A stretch of DNA of 64,000 bases from positions 19,938,501 through 20,002,500 of the forward strand of contig NC_084922.1 in assembly GCF_958298935.1 (NCBI RefSeq). The letters run 5' to 3'. The translations under genes and the position numbers were made by a program. This DNA is from Phragmites australis (Eukaryota > Streptophyta > Magnoliopsida > Poales > Poaceae). Of the stretch, positions 42,616 through 54,120 are shown piece after piece (the stretch's first letter is position 1; each line of letters starts with the position of its first letter). The notes under the pieces were generated by a model. That model had not been told where the DNA came from. It saw only the letters and a program-made list of their open reading frames with translations, and ran no database searches.

Positions 42616-43440
42616 GACCGTGGGTACGTACGAGAGAGCCTTAGTCCTTGTGCTGTTCCTGTTCTTTTGGTTCCTAAGAAAGATGGCATATGGCGCATGT
42701 GTGTTGATTGTAGAGCCATTAATAATATCACAATAAGGTATCGTCACCCTATTCCTAGGCTAGACGACATGCTTGATGAGTTGAGTGGTTCTATTATTTT
42801 CACAAAGATTGACTTGCGTAGTGGTTACCACCAAATAAGAATGAAATTGGGAGATGAATGGAAAACTGCTTTCAAAACTAAGTTCGGTCTATATGAGTGG
42901 TTAGTGATGCCTTTTGGTTTAACTAATGCACCTAGCACTTTCATGAGATTGATGAATGAGGTTTTACGTGCTTTCATAGGAAGATTTGTGGTGGTGTACT
43001 TTGATGATATTTTGATCTATAGCAAGTCACATGAAGAACACATTGATCATCTACGTGCTGTTTTTACTGCTTTGAGAGAGGCACGTTTGTTTGCTAACCT
43101 TGACAAGTGCACCTTTTGCACGAATAGAGTTGCTTTTCTTGGCTATGTTGTTACTCCACATGGAATTGAAGTGGATGAAGCTAAAATTGAACCCATCAAG
43201 AGCTGGCCGACCCCTGGGACTATCACACAGGTGAGAAGGTTTCATGGACTTGCAGGGTTCTATCGGCGTTTTGTGAGAGATTTCAGCACCATTGCTGACC
43301 CACTCAATGAGTTGACAAAGAAGGGCGTTCCGTTCCAATGGGGGCCAGCACAAGAACAAGCATTTAATACGCTGAAAGATAAGCTTACGCATGCACCTCT
43401 ACTCCAACTTCCGGACTTTGGTAAGACTTTTGAGTTAGAA
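42616..43440 (+). pseudogene. Gy-5 reverse transcriptase
   Basis: Continues in the same frame after the stop: [62 protein letters not shown], the catalytic box [10 protein letters not shown] and [19 protein letters not shown], on to the connection domain [22 protein letters not shown]. A one-base deletion at about 43440 (GAATGGATG where relatives read GAATGTGATG) shifts the frame at the first RNase H Asp. Catalytic motifs all intact. Confidence 0.9.
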
Positions 43441-43968
43441 TGGATGCTAGCGGCATTGGAATTGGAGGAGTGCTACTACAAGGAGGTAAACCCGTTGCTT
43501 ATTTTAGTGAGAAATTGAATGGGCCATCTCTTAATTATTTGACTTATGATAAGGAGTTGTATGCTTTAGTGCGAGTTTTAGAAACATGGCAACATTATCT
43601 TTGGCCTAAGGAGTTTATTATTCATTCTGATCATGAAGCTTTGAAACATATTAGAAGCCAAGCCAAACTGAACAAACGTCATGCTAAATGGGTTGAATTT
43701 ATAGAGTCTTTTCCTTATATCATTAAACACAAGAAAGGTAAAGACAATGTCATTGCAGATGCGTTATCTAGACGTTATACCATGTTGTTCCAACTTGATC
43801 ATAAGATTTTTGGTTTAGAAACAATTAAAGGATTATATGCTACTGATTTGGACTTTAAAGATGCTCTTGAACATTGTAAAGAAGGAAGAACTTGGAATAA
43901 ATATGTGCTGAATGATGGATTGCTATACCGTGCTAACAGGCTATGCATCCCAGCTAGCTCTATTCGCC
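43440..43968 (+). pseudogene. Gy-5 RNase H and start of integrase, truncated
   Basis: Reading resumes as [68 protein letters not shown] and [17 protein letters not shown], ending at [17 protein letters not shown]. The integrase HHCC domain should follow; instead there is unrelated sequence. Confidence 0.88.
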
Positions 43969-44110
43969 TATGGTTTGCTGCTAGGAGATTACTACGAAGC
44001 ATGGTCCATCAATTAGATCTTGTTACTCCAACGTATGTGAGTTATGTGTCTAATCAATATGCTAAGCCTTACCCACATCAACCTCATGGTTGGTACAATA
44101 TTTTTTAGGT
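43969..44110. other. Unassigned sequence between Gy-5 and the Tekay-type LTR
   Basis: About 140 bp with no match I can recognise to either neighbour. The Gy-5 frame runs on into it by chance to 44108. Confidence 0.5.
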
Positions 44111-47100
44111 TGTCGCTCCACGAACTAGTCTTTATATGTTGTACTTGGGCAAACACTACTCAACAGGGTAATAACCAGAAGAAAGATAGAGACAGGTGTT
44201 ACTGCCACCCCAACGAAAAGAGAAACAACCCGCTCGGAACGTATCCAGAAGCCAATCACACTTACCATCATCATCCTAGCCAACTCTTTGCCCAAAACAT
44301 AGGGTTCCATGTTACTATATCAAGTTCCACATCATAGAAGCATATGTCCACTAATCATGACACTTCTCAGCATCCTGATAGCATAGCTAAGCAATTCTAC
44401 CCAAAAGACTCACACATCTATCACTTATGCTTCAAGGAATGTAAAGGAATAACTAGGTAAACCCTAACATAGGAGACTACCCATCAGATTAATAGACACT
44501 ACATGCAAGTTGTAAAACAAAACTTTTTAAAATATGGGTGCAATATTATTAAGGATACCTGCCTTCTCCTTGCTGCTGCTCAGTGTACTCTAGCTCCTAG
44601 TCTTGATGTCCCTCAAACTGATTTGTGGTGTTGTTTTCTATGGGTTCGCAATGGCCAGAGAGGCGACGGGATTTGCTGGCGGCTAGAGGGAAGTAATGGC
44701 TCTTGGGTCTTCATCGACAGCGGTGCTTTGGTGGCTGAGACATGAAGCCAAGGGCACCAACTTGTTCAGGAGGTGTCGACGAAGCTTGAGGGTGGATCGG
44801 CAACAACAATGCAGTGCTAGAGCGACGGATCGGTGAGCTCGGCTAAGGAGTGGCAATGGCGGCTCGACGTTAGAGCTAGGGCGCTACAGAGTCGCTCTTG
44901 CATTGGCGGATTGGGGGAAAAGGTCGTGATGCTCTGGGAGGGCGTAGGGGTGGCTATTTATAGGCAGGGAGGGCTAGAGAGGTTGGGCCAAGTTCAATTT
45001 GTGTTCGGCGGTGGTGGTTCAATCCCGAGCTCGATTTCCTCGTTTAAACATGATTCAGTTGGGGATATGATGGCATCAGGTCACAGGGTTGACGTGATCT
45101 CGATTCCATGAGCTTGTGGAAGATCTCCCATTCGGATTGGGCTACAATGGCAGCGAGATTTGGGTTTGTTAGTAACCGTCTAAATAGTATTCTAATTAAT
45201 CATCAGAAGGATGATTTGCTTAATCAGGACCACAATGATTAACCAGAATACCATCCTGGTTGTCCCTGCATATGTTTTGTGCCCAAGATCCGAACATATG
45301 CCTTTCCAGTATATAACATCTTAACAAAGCTTAAGAAAAAGTGAGTAATTAAATTATATTACAAGTTCTTAGGCATTTAACCATTTACACAATTTACAAC
45401 AAAAGGAAGCTAGGGGGTGAAAGAACAATTCACCTCATAACCAAAACTAGAAACTACGCAAAGGAAGATTAACATCTATGAACCAACAGAAGCTAGGTAA
45501 AGCCATATGCCCTTAGGCTCCACCCAAAAGCCTCTCCACATGAGTATTTTGCACTACTTCTTCCCCCAACCTACATCGGCGGGCATGAAGTAGCCAAACA
45601 CAAGCTCCTCCTCACCTGTGGAACCTGAAGGAGCAGCGTGAGTATGAATGTACTTGCAACACTTAATCCATAATGGGTACATATAAATAACCCGACTCCA
45701 AGGATTATGAATTTTGAGTCATTAGCAAGGAGTAGGCCATTGGGTTAAGTACCATGCCATATCATATTACCAAACCCAACATACCATGCCATATCCCCAA
45801 ATTCAGAAACTCTACGACCGATGTGGATGGACATAGGCGTGCTCATGATCAAGAGCACGACAATTTGAATTGTTCTTGTACCCTATAGGGGGTACAACTT
45901 TACCCACATGACTGGGTCCATCCTCTTGGCCCCCGAAATAACCTTTTTCATACCCAGAAGTACCCACTTGCACATGCCCCTATCGCACCAGGGTTACCGT
46001 GAGTGTCTCCCGGACACCATCGGCTCCCCGCCATCTTGCTTTTCCTTTATTTTTCTTACGCGTCATAGGGCCACAAGGCAAGCATCACAACGTATGGTAC
46101 TCAGCTCATTCATCTATTATCTGAATATGTGGTTGTACGGAAAGTGCTAAAGCCAACGACACCAACGGACGGTTCTTAAACGATGCAAGCGGTCTATGGC
46201 ATTCGAGCTCCTTTCCCGAACTACTCCAAGGAACTCCTCCAGTGAAGAAAATACCCCTAGCACCACCCGCATCTCCCCTCATCCTCACATCTCCTACAAC
46301 CCACATCATTGTCATTGTGTTTGTAAACAATAAGTAAGCCCTAAGCTCATGAACAACTGTTGAACCATTGCTCGTCTTCTACCGAGGTAAGCATTTCTAA
46401 GCATTCAAATAACTCTTAAGTTAGACACCAACAAAGTTATCAAGGCTACAAGGTATGAATAATCAACAACTCAAAGTAGAGGTAATACAAATCAATATAG
46501 GTTCTAACCATACAAACCCGACAATGACTCGCTAAACATAATAGACCTAAGCAATGACTTATCAATTTAGACTCCATTCCATTCAAACAAAAGGGTGCAA
46601 TATACATAGACTCTTGCCTTGCTGCTCTGGCGGTTGCTTGATACTTCCCGCACAACACTCACAAAACTCAGGTTGCTCGGCGTCAACTTCACTCGATTGG
46701 ACCGTCGGTGTAACATTCTCTAAACGAATCAAGAATTCATGCATAAACAAATGAATGATAGAAAAATATGTAAATGATGATTTCTTGGATAATAATAGAG
46801 CGCCATTGTTTCGAAAACATTTGCAAAAGAGCACCAAAAGATTAGGTTTTTCAAAGTTTGAAACCCCGGACAAGGTAACATAAGTACATATAGCCTTAAA
46901 TGGCTAGCAGTCAGACCAAAGTGGAAGTGGCGGTTAGACTGCCAGCTTGCAGAGGTTTTGGCCTCTAGTAGTCAGACCATCGTCTGGCGGTCAGATTGAC
47001 CCTAGTGGCCGTCAGACTGCCAGAACCTACAAGCAGCATCCTTGCGGGGTCGCCGGCGAGGACTCCGGTGAAGCCTTTGGCGACGAAGGGAACCAAAGTA

Positions 47101-48330
47101 CTCCACAAGACTAGGGGAATATTTTACGTGGTCGTTTGGACGACATGCATGATCCGAATATGTAAAACCCCAAAAATGAGATCTAGACTTGGCTTTCCTA
47201 GGGCTTTCGGGTGAAAATTATGACGACGATCACCTAAGGCTAGGAAACGATGGGAAAATGGTAGGGGGATGTTTAACTCAGTGTAGAGGAACTTTGTATC
47301 AGATCAGAATCCTCTGGGGAAGCTTCGATCCACCGATTGGACTCCTGGAGGGTGAATGAGCAAGCATAGGAAGAAATAGTGAGGAAACCCTTCCGGCGGG
47401 GAGGAAAGGGGGAGGAAACTCGGGGAAGTCCTTCGGGGAGCTTGTGAGGGTTCCCACCATTGATTTTTGGTCGTTGAATGCCTCGAGCGGATCTCACCTT
47501 CTCTCTCTAGGGTTTGGGGAGGGAGAGAGTGAGAGAGTGAAATGAGAGAGGGAGGGACAGAGAGAGACCAGTCGACCACTTAAGGGGTGCCCTTGCTGCA
47601 CTCTTGTGGTCAGACCGCGAGGGGTGTCGGTCAAACCATGGGCCAACTCCAAGTATTTTGAACATGTTTAAAACTCAAATTATCAAATGAACATGAATAA
47701 ACATAACATTATGATGATTATGAATGCTTAATTACGTAATTAACCTTTAGGGACGTGATAGGGTTCGAGTCAGACTCGGTGGCGCGCTGAACTCTAGGTC
47801 GAAGACGAATCTGATAGGCAATGCTCACATGTCAGTGGCGTGGAGCGAAAGCGAGTTGGTGCCAGGCTCGTTCGGTGGTGGAAGGTGGCTGGCTGGCTAT
47901 GCTGGGTCAGTGGGCTCCGACACACGCACTAGGTTGAGGTGCAGCCTAGGCGGGCACAGGGGGAGAGGGGCTGGCGTTGGCTCAGGCTGGCATGGAGAGG
48001 CTGGCTTGGTCTGGGCCAGGCCGAGTTAGGTTTATGTTTTCTTTTTCTTTTTATTATTTTCTTTTTCCTAGTTTTTCAAAAAACCAAACAAATCCAAATG
48101 AAGGCCAAAGAATTCAAATAAAATCTAGAATTTTTTTTGAATAAATCCACCAACACAATTAAAACCCTATATGCCTATTTTCTACACGAATGCATTTCAA
48201 CCGAGGTATAACCTATGTCAAAATAAATCTAGATTTAGAAAACAAGTTTTATCCTATTCTATTTATTCAAACCGTAATTAAATTCTAGAAAATTTTAGGA
48301 AATTGTGAAATTAAAAGCCAGGGTGTTACA
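44111..48330 (-). repeat. Long 3' LTR region of a Tekay-type chromovirus (composite, left edge uncertain)
   Basis: On minus it starts TGTAACACCCTGGC at 48330, directly after the polypurine tract (plus strand 48331-48350, ATACCCTCCTTGG), which is the usual LTR start of Tekay/RIRE3/Retrosat-2-type elements. The region is AT-rich near that edge and GC-rich around 47250-48020. A block near 45880 (GTACCCTATAGGGGGTACAAC) is of a type common in these grass LTRs. No convincing genes; the many short frames are chance. The left end at about 44111 (TGTCGCTCCACG) is a guess, and 4.2 kb is long for this lineage, so an insertion inside is likely. GTCAGAC-containing phrases recur at 46910-47030 and 47610-47640. 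Confidence 0.55.
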
Positions 48331-48350
48331 AACATACCCTCCTTGGAATG

Positions 48351-49720
48351 AATCTCATCCTCAAGATTCGAACAAATCAGAAAAGAGGTGAGGAAACTCC
48401 ATCTTCAAAGCTTCTTCTCTTTCTCATGTCGCTTCATCTTCTGACTGATGACTCCATTGCACCTTGCACATCGGTATGACTTTGGCTCTGCTCACCCTTT
48501 CTGATCCTTCAATAATCTTGACCGGGTACTCTATATAAGAAACATATTCTTAAACATTCAATTCTTCCATTGGTAACTCTTCTTCGAGCACTCGAAGGCA
48601 CTTCTTCAATTGAGAAACATGGAAGACATCATGCACATCTGACAGTTGAGACGGTAATTCCAATTGTAGGATACTCCCCCTCTTATCTAGAATCTTCGAA
48701 GGTCTAGTGTATCTGGGTGGTAACTTTCCCTTGACCTTGAATCTTCGAAGACATCTGATGGCTGAAACTTTTTGAGATAGACATAATCTCTAACCAAATG
48801 CCAATTCTCTTTGTCGGTTATCTGCATAGCTTGTCTATCTCGATTGAGGAATCCTCAGATTTTCTCGAATTATCTAAACTTGCTTTTCTACCTCCCATAG
48901 AACTTCTCGATCGAAAAGTCCCATTCTAGAACAGCGGTGTTCTACACGTCCTTCCATACAATGCTTCAAATGGGGACATCTGAAGACTTGCCTGATAACT
49001 GTTGTTGTATGAAAACTCTGCATAAGGTAGACACTTATCCCAACACTTGCCATACTTTAGTGCAGAAGCTCTTAACATATCCTTGATTATCTGATTTACT
49101 CTCCCAGTCTAACCATCTATTTGCGGGTGATAGGCGGAACTGATATTCAGCTTCATGTCCATAGACTCTTGTAGCTTTTGCCAAAACTTGGATATAAACT
49201 GAGCTCCTCTATCTAAGACAATCTTCTTTGGCACACCATGTAAACACACTATTCTTGACATATACAACTCTGCTAGTCTAGCACCACTGTATGTGGTCTT
49301 TACTGGGATGAAGTGAGCAACTTTAGTCAAGCGATCCACTATAACCCATATTGAATCATATCCTCCTTACGTACGGAGTAATCCGACAATCAAATCCTTA
49401 CCGATTTCCTCCCATTTCCATATAGGTATCTTCAAAGGTTGTAGCAATCCTGCTAGTCTCTGATGTTTTGCTTTGACCTTCTAGAAAGTATCACATAGGG
49501 CCACATACTCTACAACATATCTCTTCATTCCATACCACCAATAGCGATCCTTGAGATCTTGATACATCTTTGTGCTTACGTGGTGAATGGAATATGCTGA
49601 ATCATGAGCTTCTCTTTTTGAACCATACAGTACCCTAACTGTCTTCTGTAAAGCCTTGTGCTTTATCCTCTTTGATAAGCTGCCTGGTTTCTTTGAGCCT
49701 CTCATCCTCAAGTTGACCCT
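48351..49720 (-). pseudogene. Tekay-type integrase with chromodomain
   Basis: Minus frames give the zinc region (MYQDLKDRYWWYGMKRYVVEYVALCDTF, the usual Cys pair partly lost), MDRLTKVAHFIPVKTTYSGARLAELY with the first Asp, KIVLDRGAQFISKFWQ with the second Asp and AYHPQIDGQ. Further down are QLSDVHDVFHVSQLKKCLRV, a stop, YIEYPVKI, and a KVQWSHQSEDEAT-type segment. The last two are the chromodomain found at the integrase C-terminus of this lineage, thought to guide insertion into heterochromatin. Several stops and shifts. Confidence 0.8.
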
Positions 49721-51130
49721 TACAAATATCTTGCTCTAATGTGCAATCAACTTCCATGACAGTTGCTTCTATATCTGCCACAAATCCAAGGTTGAGCTTC
49801 TTAAACTCCTCCCATATCTCAAGTTAACTCTCTTTAACCATCATTGAGTTATAATAACTCTTTCAGCTCAAAGGATCGGCTACTACATTAGTCTTTCCTG
49901 GATGATAATGGATTCACATATCATAATCCTTGATTAACTCTAGCTATCGGTGTAGACGAAGGTTTAGATTCGGTTGGGTGAATATATACTTCAAACTCTT
50001 GTGATTTGTATATATCTTACACCATTTCCAATGAGGTAGTATCTCCAAATCTTCAATGCATGGACCACAATTTCTAACTCTAGGTCATGAGTAGGATAAC
50101 ACTCCTCATGCTTTCTTAACTGCCTTGATCATAGGCCACAACTTAACCTTCTTGCATAAGAACACATCCAAGTCCTTGTCGCGAAGCATCGTAGTAGATA
50201 TTTAAGTTCATGTTGATGTTTGACAGAACAAGCATTAGGTACAATCAATCTCTTCTTCAACTCTTCAAAGCTTGCTTCCCAAGCCAGGCTCCATTCAAAA
50301 ACCACAATTTTTATGTAGCAATGAGGTGAGGGGTTGGGCTATCTTGGAGAATCCTTCTATAAAGCAACAGTAATACCTTGCTAATCTAAGGAAACTTTGG
50401 ATCTCTAACACATTTGAGGTAGGTAACCAATTCAACACATCCTTCACTTTGTCTGGATCTACTGCTACACCACCAGATTGGATGATACGGCCGAAGAAAG
50501 TGACTTGATCCAACCAAAACTCACACTTGCTAAGCTTGGCATACAGCTGATGCTCTCAGACTGTCTGTAGCACTATGCTCAAATACTCTTCATGTTCTTT
50601 CTCACTCTTGGATAAAACCAAAATATCATTAATGAATACTACCACAAACATATCCATATAATCCATAAACACCTTATTCATAAAATTCATGAAGCAGGTT
50701 GGTGCATTGATCAGTCCAAAAGATATGATAGTGTACTAATATAATCCATATCAAGTACTGAAGGCAGTCTTGGGTACATCTGACGATCGAATCTTCAACC
50801 GATAATATCTAGACCATAGATCAATCTTGAGAAGATACATTCTCCCTTCATCTGATCGAACAAATCTTCAATTCAAGGCAACGGGTATATGTTCTTGATG
50901 GTCACATCATTAAGTGCTTTGTAATCTACATATATTCTTCGGGTACCATCCTTCTTATCCACAAAAGAACTGGGGCTCCCCAAGGGGAACCACTTAGTCT
51001 AATAAAACCTTTACCTAACTGCTCTTGAATCTGCTTCTTTAACTTAGCTAGGATATTAGTGGACATTCTATATGGCCTTTTAGCTATGGGGGTCGTATCG
51101 GGTACCAAGTCAATAACAAGCTCAATATCT
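49720..51130 (-). pseudogene. Tekay-type reverse transcriptase and RNase H
   Basis: Fragments in order on minus: [40 protein letters not shown], then a broken palm with the catalytic box reading FINDILVLSKS (family YIDDIL, first Asp to Asn, 50622-50636), MDQVTFFGRIIQSGGVAVDPDKVKDVLNW, ARYYCCFIEGFSKIAQPLTSLLHK, and RNase H remnants further down. Both the catalytic change and the stops make it inactive. Confidence 0.8.
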
Positions 51131-51516
51131 CAATCCGTGGGCATACCTGGCAATTCTTCAAGGAAGACATTGGGAAACTCACGAACTACTCTGATCTGTT
51201 CAATTGGAGTACCTTCAAGTGAATTGAGAGAACAATGTTCTACTACTGGAACAGTGGCTATGAACTCAACTTTAGTTCCATCTCTATTTGTCAGGTGGAC
51301 TGTCCTTCTGGCACACTCTGTAATTCCATCAAACTTAGCCAACCAATCCATTCCTATGATGACATCTACGCCCTTAGATTCCAAAGCTATAAGATTTGCT
51401 GGAAAGTCTACCCCCATTACTATAAGGTTCATTCTATGGCACATATGCTGGGCCCTCAATTCTCCACCGGGAGAACTAATAAACATAGGTTGTTTCATCA
51501 TAACCACAGGGACCAC
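51131..51516 (-). pseudogene. Tekay-type protease remnant
   Basis: Open for about 128 codons: LIVMGVDFPANLIALESKGVDVIIGMDWLAKF, then VRTVHLTNRDGTKVEF-like and FPNVFLEELPGMPTD. The first half of the protease including the active-site Asp is missing, fused directly to the start of gag. Confidence 0.8.
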
Positions 51517-51755
51517 TGCATGACTGAAGACTGCGGGCTAGGTTCTCTTGAAATCTCCAATAAGTTGGTGGTCGAACATAAGTTGGCGGCTGTTGCTGCA
51601 TCTGCACCATGGTTTGAGCTAGGGCTTGCAAAATCTGAGTCTGCATAGCCATCTATTTTTGCATGGTCATTGGAGGAGGTAGGGGTGGATTCTTATTGTT
51701 GTTGTCGTTGTTAGCCTCATTGTTGTCGTTAGCATTCCTTCTTGTGTTAACCATC
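51517..51755 (-). pseudogene. Tekay-type gag start
   Basis: ATG near 51755 on minus opens MVNTRRNANDNNEANND, an Asn-rich start, followed by PPLPPPMTMQKMAMQTQILQ and a QTMVQMQQQPPTYV segment. It is cut at about 51520 by the internal deletion into protease. The capsid core and zinc knuckle are absent. Confidence 0.72.
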
Positions 51756-52154
51756 TAACTAGGGTTGAAAAGGAAGATATGAGCAGATAAGAGAGACTGG
51801 AAATGATTTGACTTTGGAAAACCCAAATATATTATATTGATATTAAAGATGCGACTGTGGACAAGGTGTCAATGCATTCCACAGCTCACACCAAAACTCA
51901 AACAAAAGATCCAAATCACACAATTAGCATCATAACAATTACACTATCATTAATAACCATAACGATTACATCAACAATCGATTCTAACGATACTATTTTC
52001 AACCCCAAAAGTTTCTGCACTATTTTCAGAACGCGCATATGTGTCCATAGCCACCACACCTTATATCAAACTTGAGCAGAAATGTACAATGATTCCTATT
52101 CTAGTGTTTCTAAGGTGAGAAAAAATAAGAGAAAAATAAAAAATATTTACGAAT
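51756..52154 (-). other. Leader remnant of the Tekay-type element
   Basis: AT-rich, noncoding; no primer binding site or LTR end seen. It passes into CACTA-type repeats at about 52155. Confidence 0.5.
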
Positions 52155-52696
52155 ACCGTCATTAATGACTGGAGTTGTTCATTAGTGATGGATTACAAGT
52201 TGACCTGTCACTAATGACTGGCATAGGATGGTCACTAATGACTGGCATAGAACGATCTGTCACTAATGAGTTGGTAATTAGTGATGGGTCAAGATGTAAC
52301 CTGTCACTAATGACTGGCCTAGGATAATCCGTCAATGATGACCTTATCATTAGCGACATGTCACAACTTGACTCGTCACTAATGACTGGCCTAGGACGAC
52401 CCGTCATTGATGACCTTATCATTAGTGATAGGTCACAACTTGACCCGTCACTAATGACTGGCCTATGACGACTCGTCACTGATGACCTAGTCATTAGTGA
52501 TGGGTTACAACTTGACCCGTCACTAATATCATCAGTGACAGATCATGTTATAACCCGTCACTAATGACCACTCATTAGTAATGAGTCTATATCTGGTCTC
52601 GATCAGAAGGGACACTAATGACGCGTCCTCATTAGTGACTTGTGTTGAACAGCCTGCACAAATGTGGTATCTCCTTTGCTAGTTTCTTACGTAGTA
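52155..52696. repeat. CACTA transposon subterminal repeat region with degenerate terminus
   Basis: Dense repeats of GTCACTAATGACTGGC, TCATTAGTGATGGGTCA and CAACTTGACCCGTCACTAATG in both orientations from 52155 to 52640. At the right edge, 52683-52696 reads TTTCTTACGTAGTA, the complement of a decayed CACTACAAGAAA end. Subterminal arrays of short direct and inverted motifs next to a CACTA terminus are characteristic of plant En/Spm-like elements, where they bind the accessory transposase protein. Only this end is present. Confidence 0.72.
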
Positions 52697-53312
52697 TAAG
52701 TTTATTTATATTATGCAATTTACATTTCTAGAACTATAATTTCTTATATATCACCCTAGGTTGCAAACCTTGACATAGATATAGAATTGATTACTTTGTT
52801 GAGACATAGATTTTGGGGTTTTATATGTGTTATAACCGATCTTTTTACTTCTGGATCTTTGTTGGTTATATTTTGCTAGAAATTTAGAACTGCCTATTCA
52901 CTAGTCCTCTAGCCGGTCTCCTTGATCCTACAACTAGTACACATATTCAATACACATTCCAATACAAAAGTTACCAATGGATGTTGCGCGAGCAGAGGTG
53001 GTCCCATCATAGGGACAGATGTACACCTAGTGATTTTTGTAGACAAATACAATTAGTAGGCTTAATACATGTATATATTTGTATTTAGGCTAGATTATGT
53101 ATATTTAAGAACAATATCCTCAAATAACCACCCCATCCTAAACAGTTATGTTGTCCTCCATGCCCTCCCATGTTGGGCTAGTCTACTCCCTCTCATGGGC
53201 TGTTGGCTCAAGTGCATGACTACACACAAACACGGAGCCACAATGTTGACATCGATATCGTTTCAAGCCAAGAGAACAGTAGCATCAAAGTGTTCTCATT
53301 TTGTTTCAATAT
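52697..53312. other. Unassigned AT-rich sequence with a possible copia LTR tail
   Basis: No coding signal. The phrase CCTCTAGCCGGTCTCCTTGATCCTACAA at about 52911-52938 resembles the 3' terminus of SIRE-type copia LTRs (compare 31600-31625), but no primer site follows; confidence in that reading is about 0.3. I recognise nothing from 52940 to 53312. Confidence 0.45.
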
Positions 53313-54120
53313 TGTTGGAGCAAGAGATCATCTTGCCCCCGCAAGTACTGCGAGTGTTTCTTCTACGGAGGAGACCCAAGCTTGGAGACGAAGTTTGAGA
53401 GGATGGAACACCACAAATGTATTGATAGTAGAAAAAATAGATCAGTCTGAGGGGAGTATCACAGCGTGACTTTATGTTTGTGCACCTCTGTGTCCTATGT
53501 GTTACCCTCCTCTCTCCCAGACGACCATGGCATGTATATTTATAGGGTTGTATGTAGCTTAGCGTACAAGTTATCGCTATGTGCAAAATATCCAGGACCC
53601 GACCGAGTTACATGGCCTTATCCTGAATAACTACTTTTTACCCTACATAAAAGATAAATATCTACCATGTTAACTATTGTCATGCTTGAACCCTGAAGGG
53701 TGAGTCGGTCGCAAATTGTGCCTGCTGCTGTGCTGCCAGGGGTCTTAGGATAACCTCCATTGTACTAGGGTGTCACGACGACATCCACTAGCCTAGGTAC
53801 TTAATGTCGGTCATTTCCTTGGAGGCAAAGGATGACCAGTATTCCCCTTCTTGCAGATCTTTCTTGAGGCTTGATGACTCATCGTGTAGCCTTTGAGAAG
53901 CCTACCCAAGCCTCGGAGACAGGGGCTCCAGAGGGGTATGGCTCCGGGAGGTGGAGGCTTCGGGATGTATGGCTCCGGGAGATGGAGGCTTCAGGCTTCG
54001 GGAGGCATGGCTCTAGGAGATGGAGGCTTTAGGAGGCATGGTCCCTAGTATCGCTTGGCTTGTTGGAAGATTCGATCCACTTGACTTCAACTGTCTGTTC
54101 GATGACGTTGGTAACAAGGG
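53313..54120 (-). repeat. Tat-type 3' LTR (right boundary approximate)
   Basis: The LTR 3' end on minus reads CTTGCTCCAACA, ending at 53313. A TATA box is seen on minus as CTATAAATATACATG at about 53530-53545, with the downstream R/U5 region of about 230 bp to the end. The U3 start could not be placed; the value given is a rough limit before the antisense gene. Confidence 0.55.
53938..54042. repeat. Short tandem repeat, three units of 31-38 bp
   Basis: Units start ATGGCTCCGGGAG at 53938 and 53969 and CATGGCTCTAGGAG at 54006, each followed by GATGGAGGCTTC-type sequence. The middle unit is 7 bp longer because TTCAGGC/TTCGGG is partly doubled. Confidence 0.8.

Larger units (their letters stand above)
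38261..43968 (+). mobile_element. Gy-5: Ty3/gypsy CRM-like element, best preserved, 3' truncated
   Basis: 5' LTR (38261-39170), primer site, leader, then a polyprotein frame open for 735 codons before one stop, and RT/RNase H with one frameshift. It ends abruptly within the integrase zinc domain at about 43968 (CIPASSIRL), where the sequence becomes unrelated. No 3' LTR, so no target-site duplication can be checked. It belongs to the same subfamily as the solo LTR at 18334. Confidence 0.9.
48331..52154 (-). mobile_element. Tekay-type chromovirus internal region, deleted
   Basis: Minus-strand order: leader (about 52140-51756), gag start, remnant of protease, RT, RNase H, integrase with C-terminal chromodomain, polypurine tract. 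Most of gag and the protease active site are deleted, and the pol frames are heavily broken. No 5' LTR or primer site is visible; the element is cut on the right by CACTA repeat sequence. Confidence 0.82.

Noticed and set aside
43969..44340. tRNA or small structured RNA gene near the Gy-5 break
   Set aside because: I could not find cloverleaf-compatible pairing or A/B-box motifs.
44833..48121. Several plus-strand frames of 60-100 residues that could suggest a host gene
   Set aside because: No conserved motif, and the region starts on minus with a Tekay-type LTR terminus beside a polypurine tract; GC-rich LTR sequence explains the open frames.
52165..52640. Centromeric or other satellite DNA
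   Set aside because: The repeat phrases occur in both orientations with irregular spacing beside a CACTA-like terminus, which fits subterminal repeats better than a satellite.
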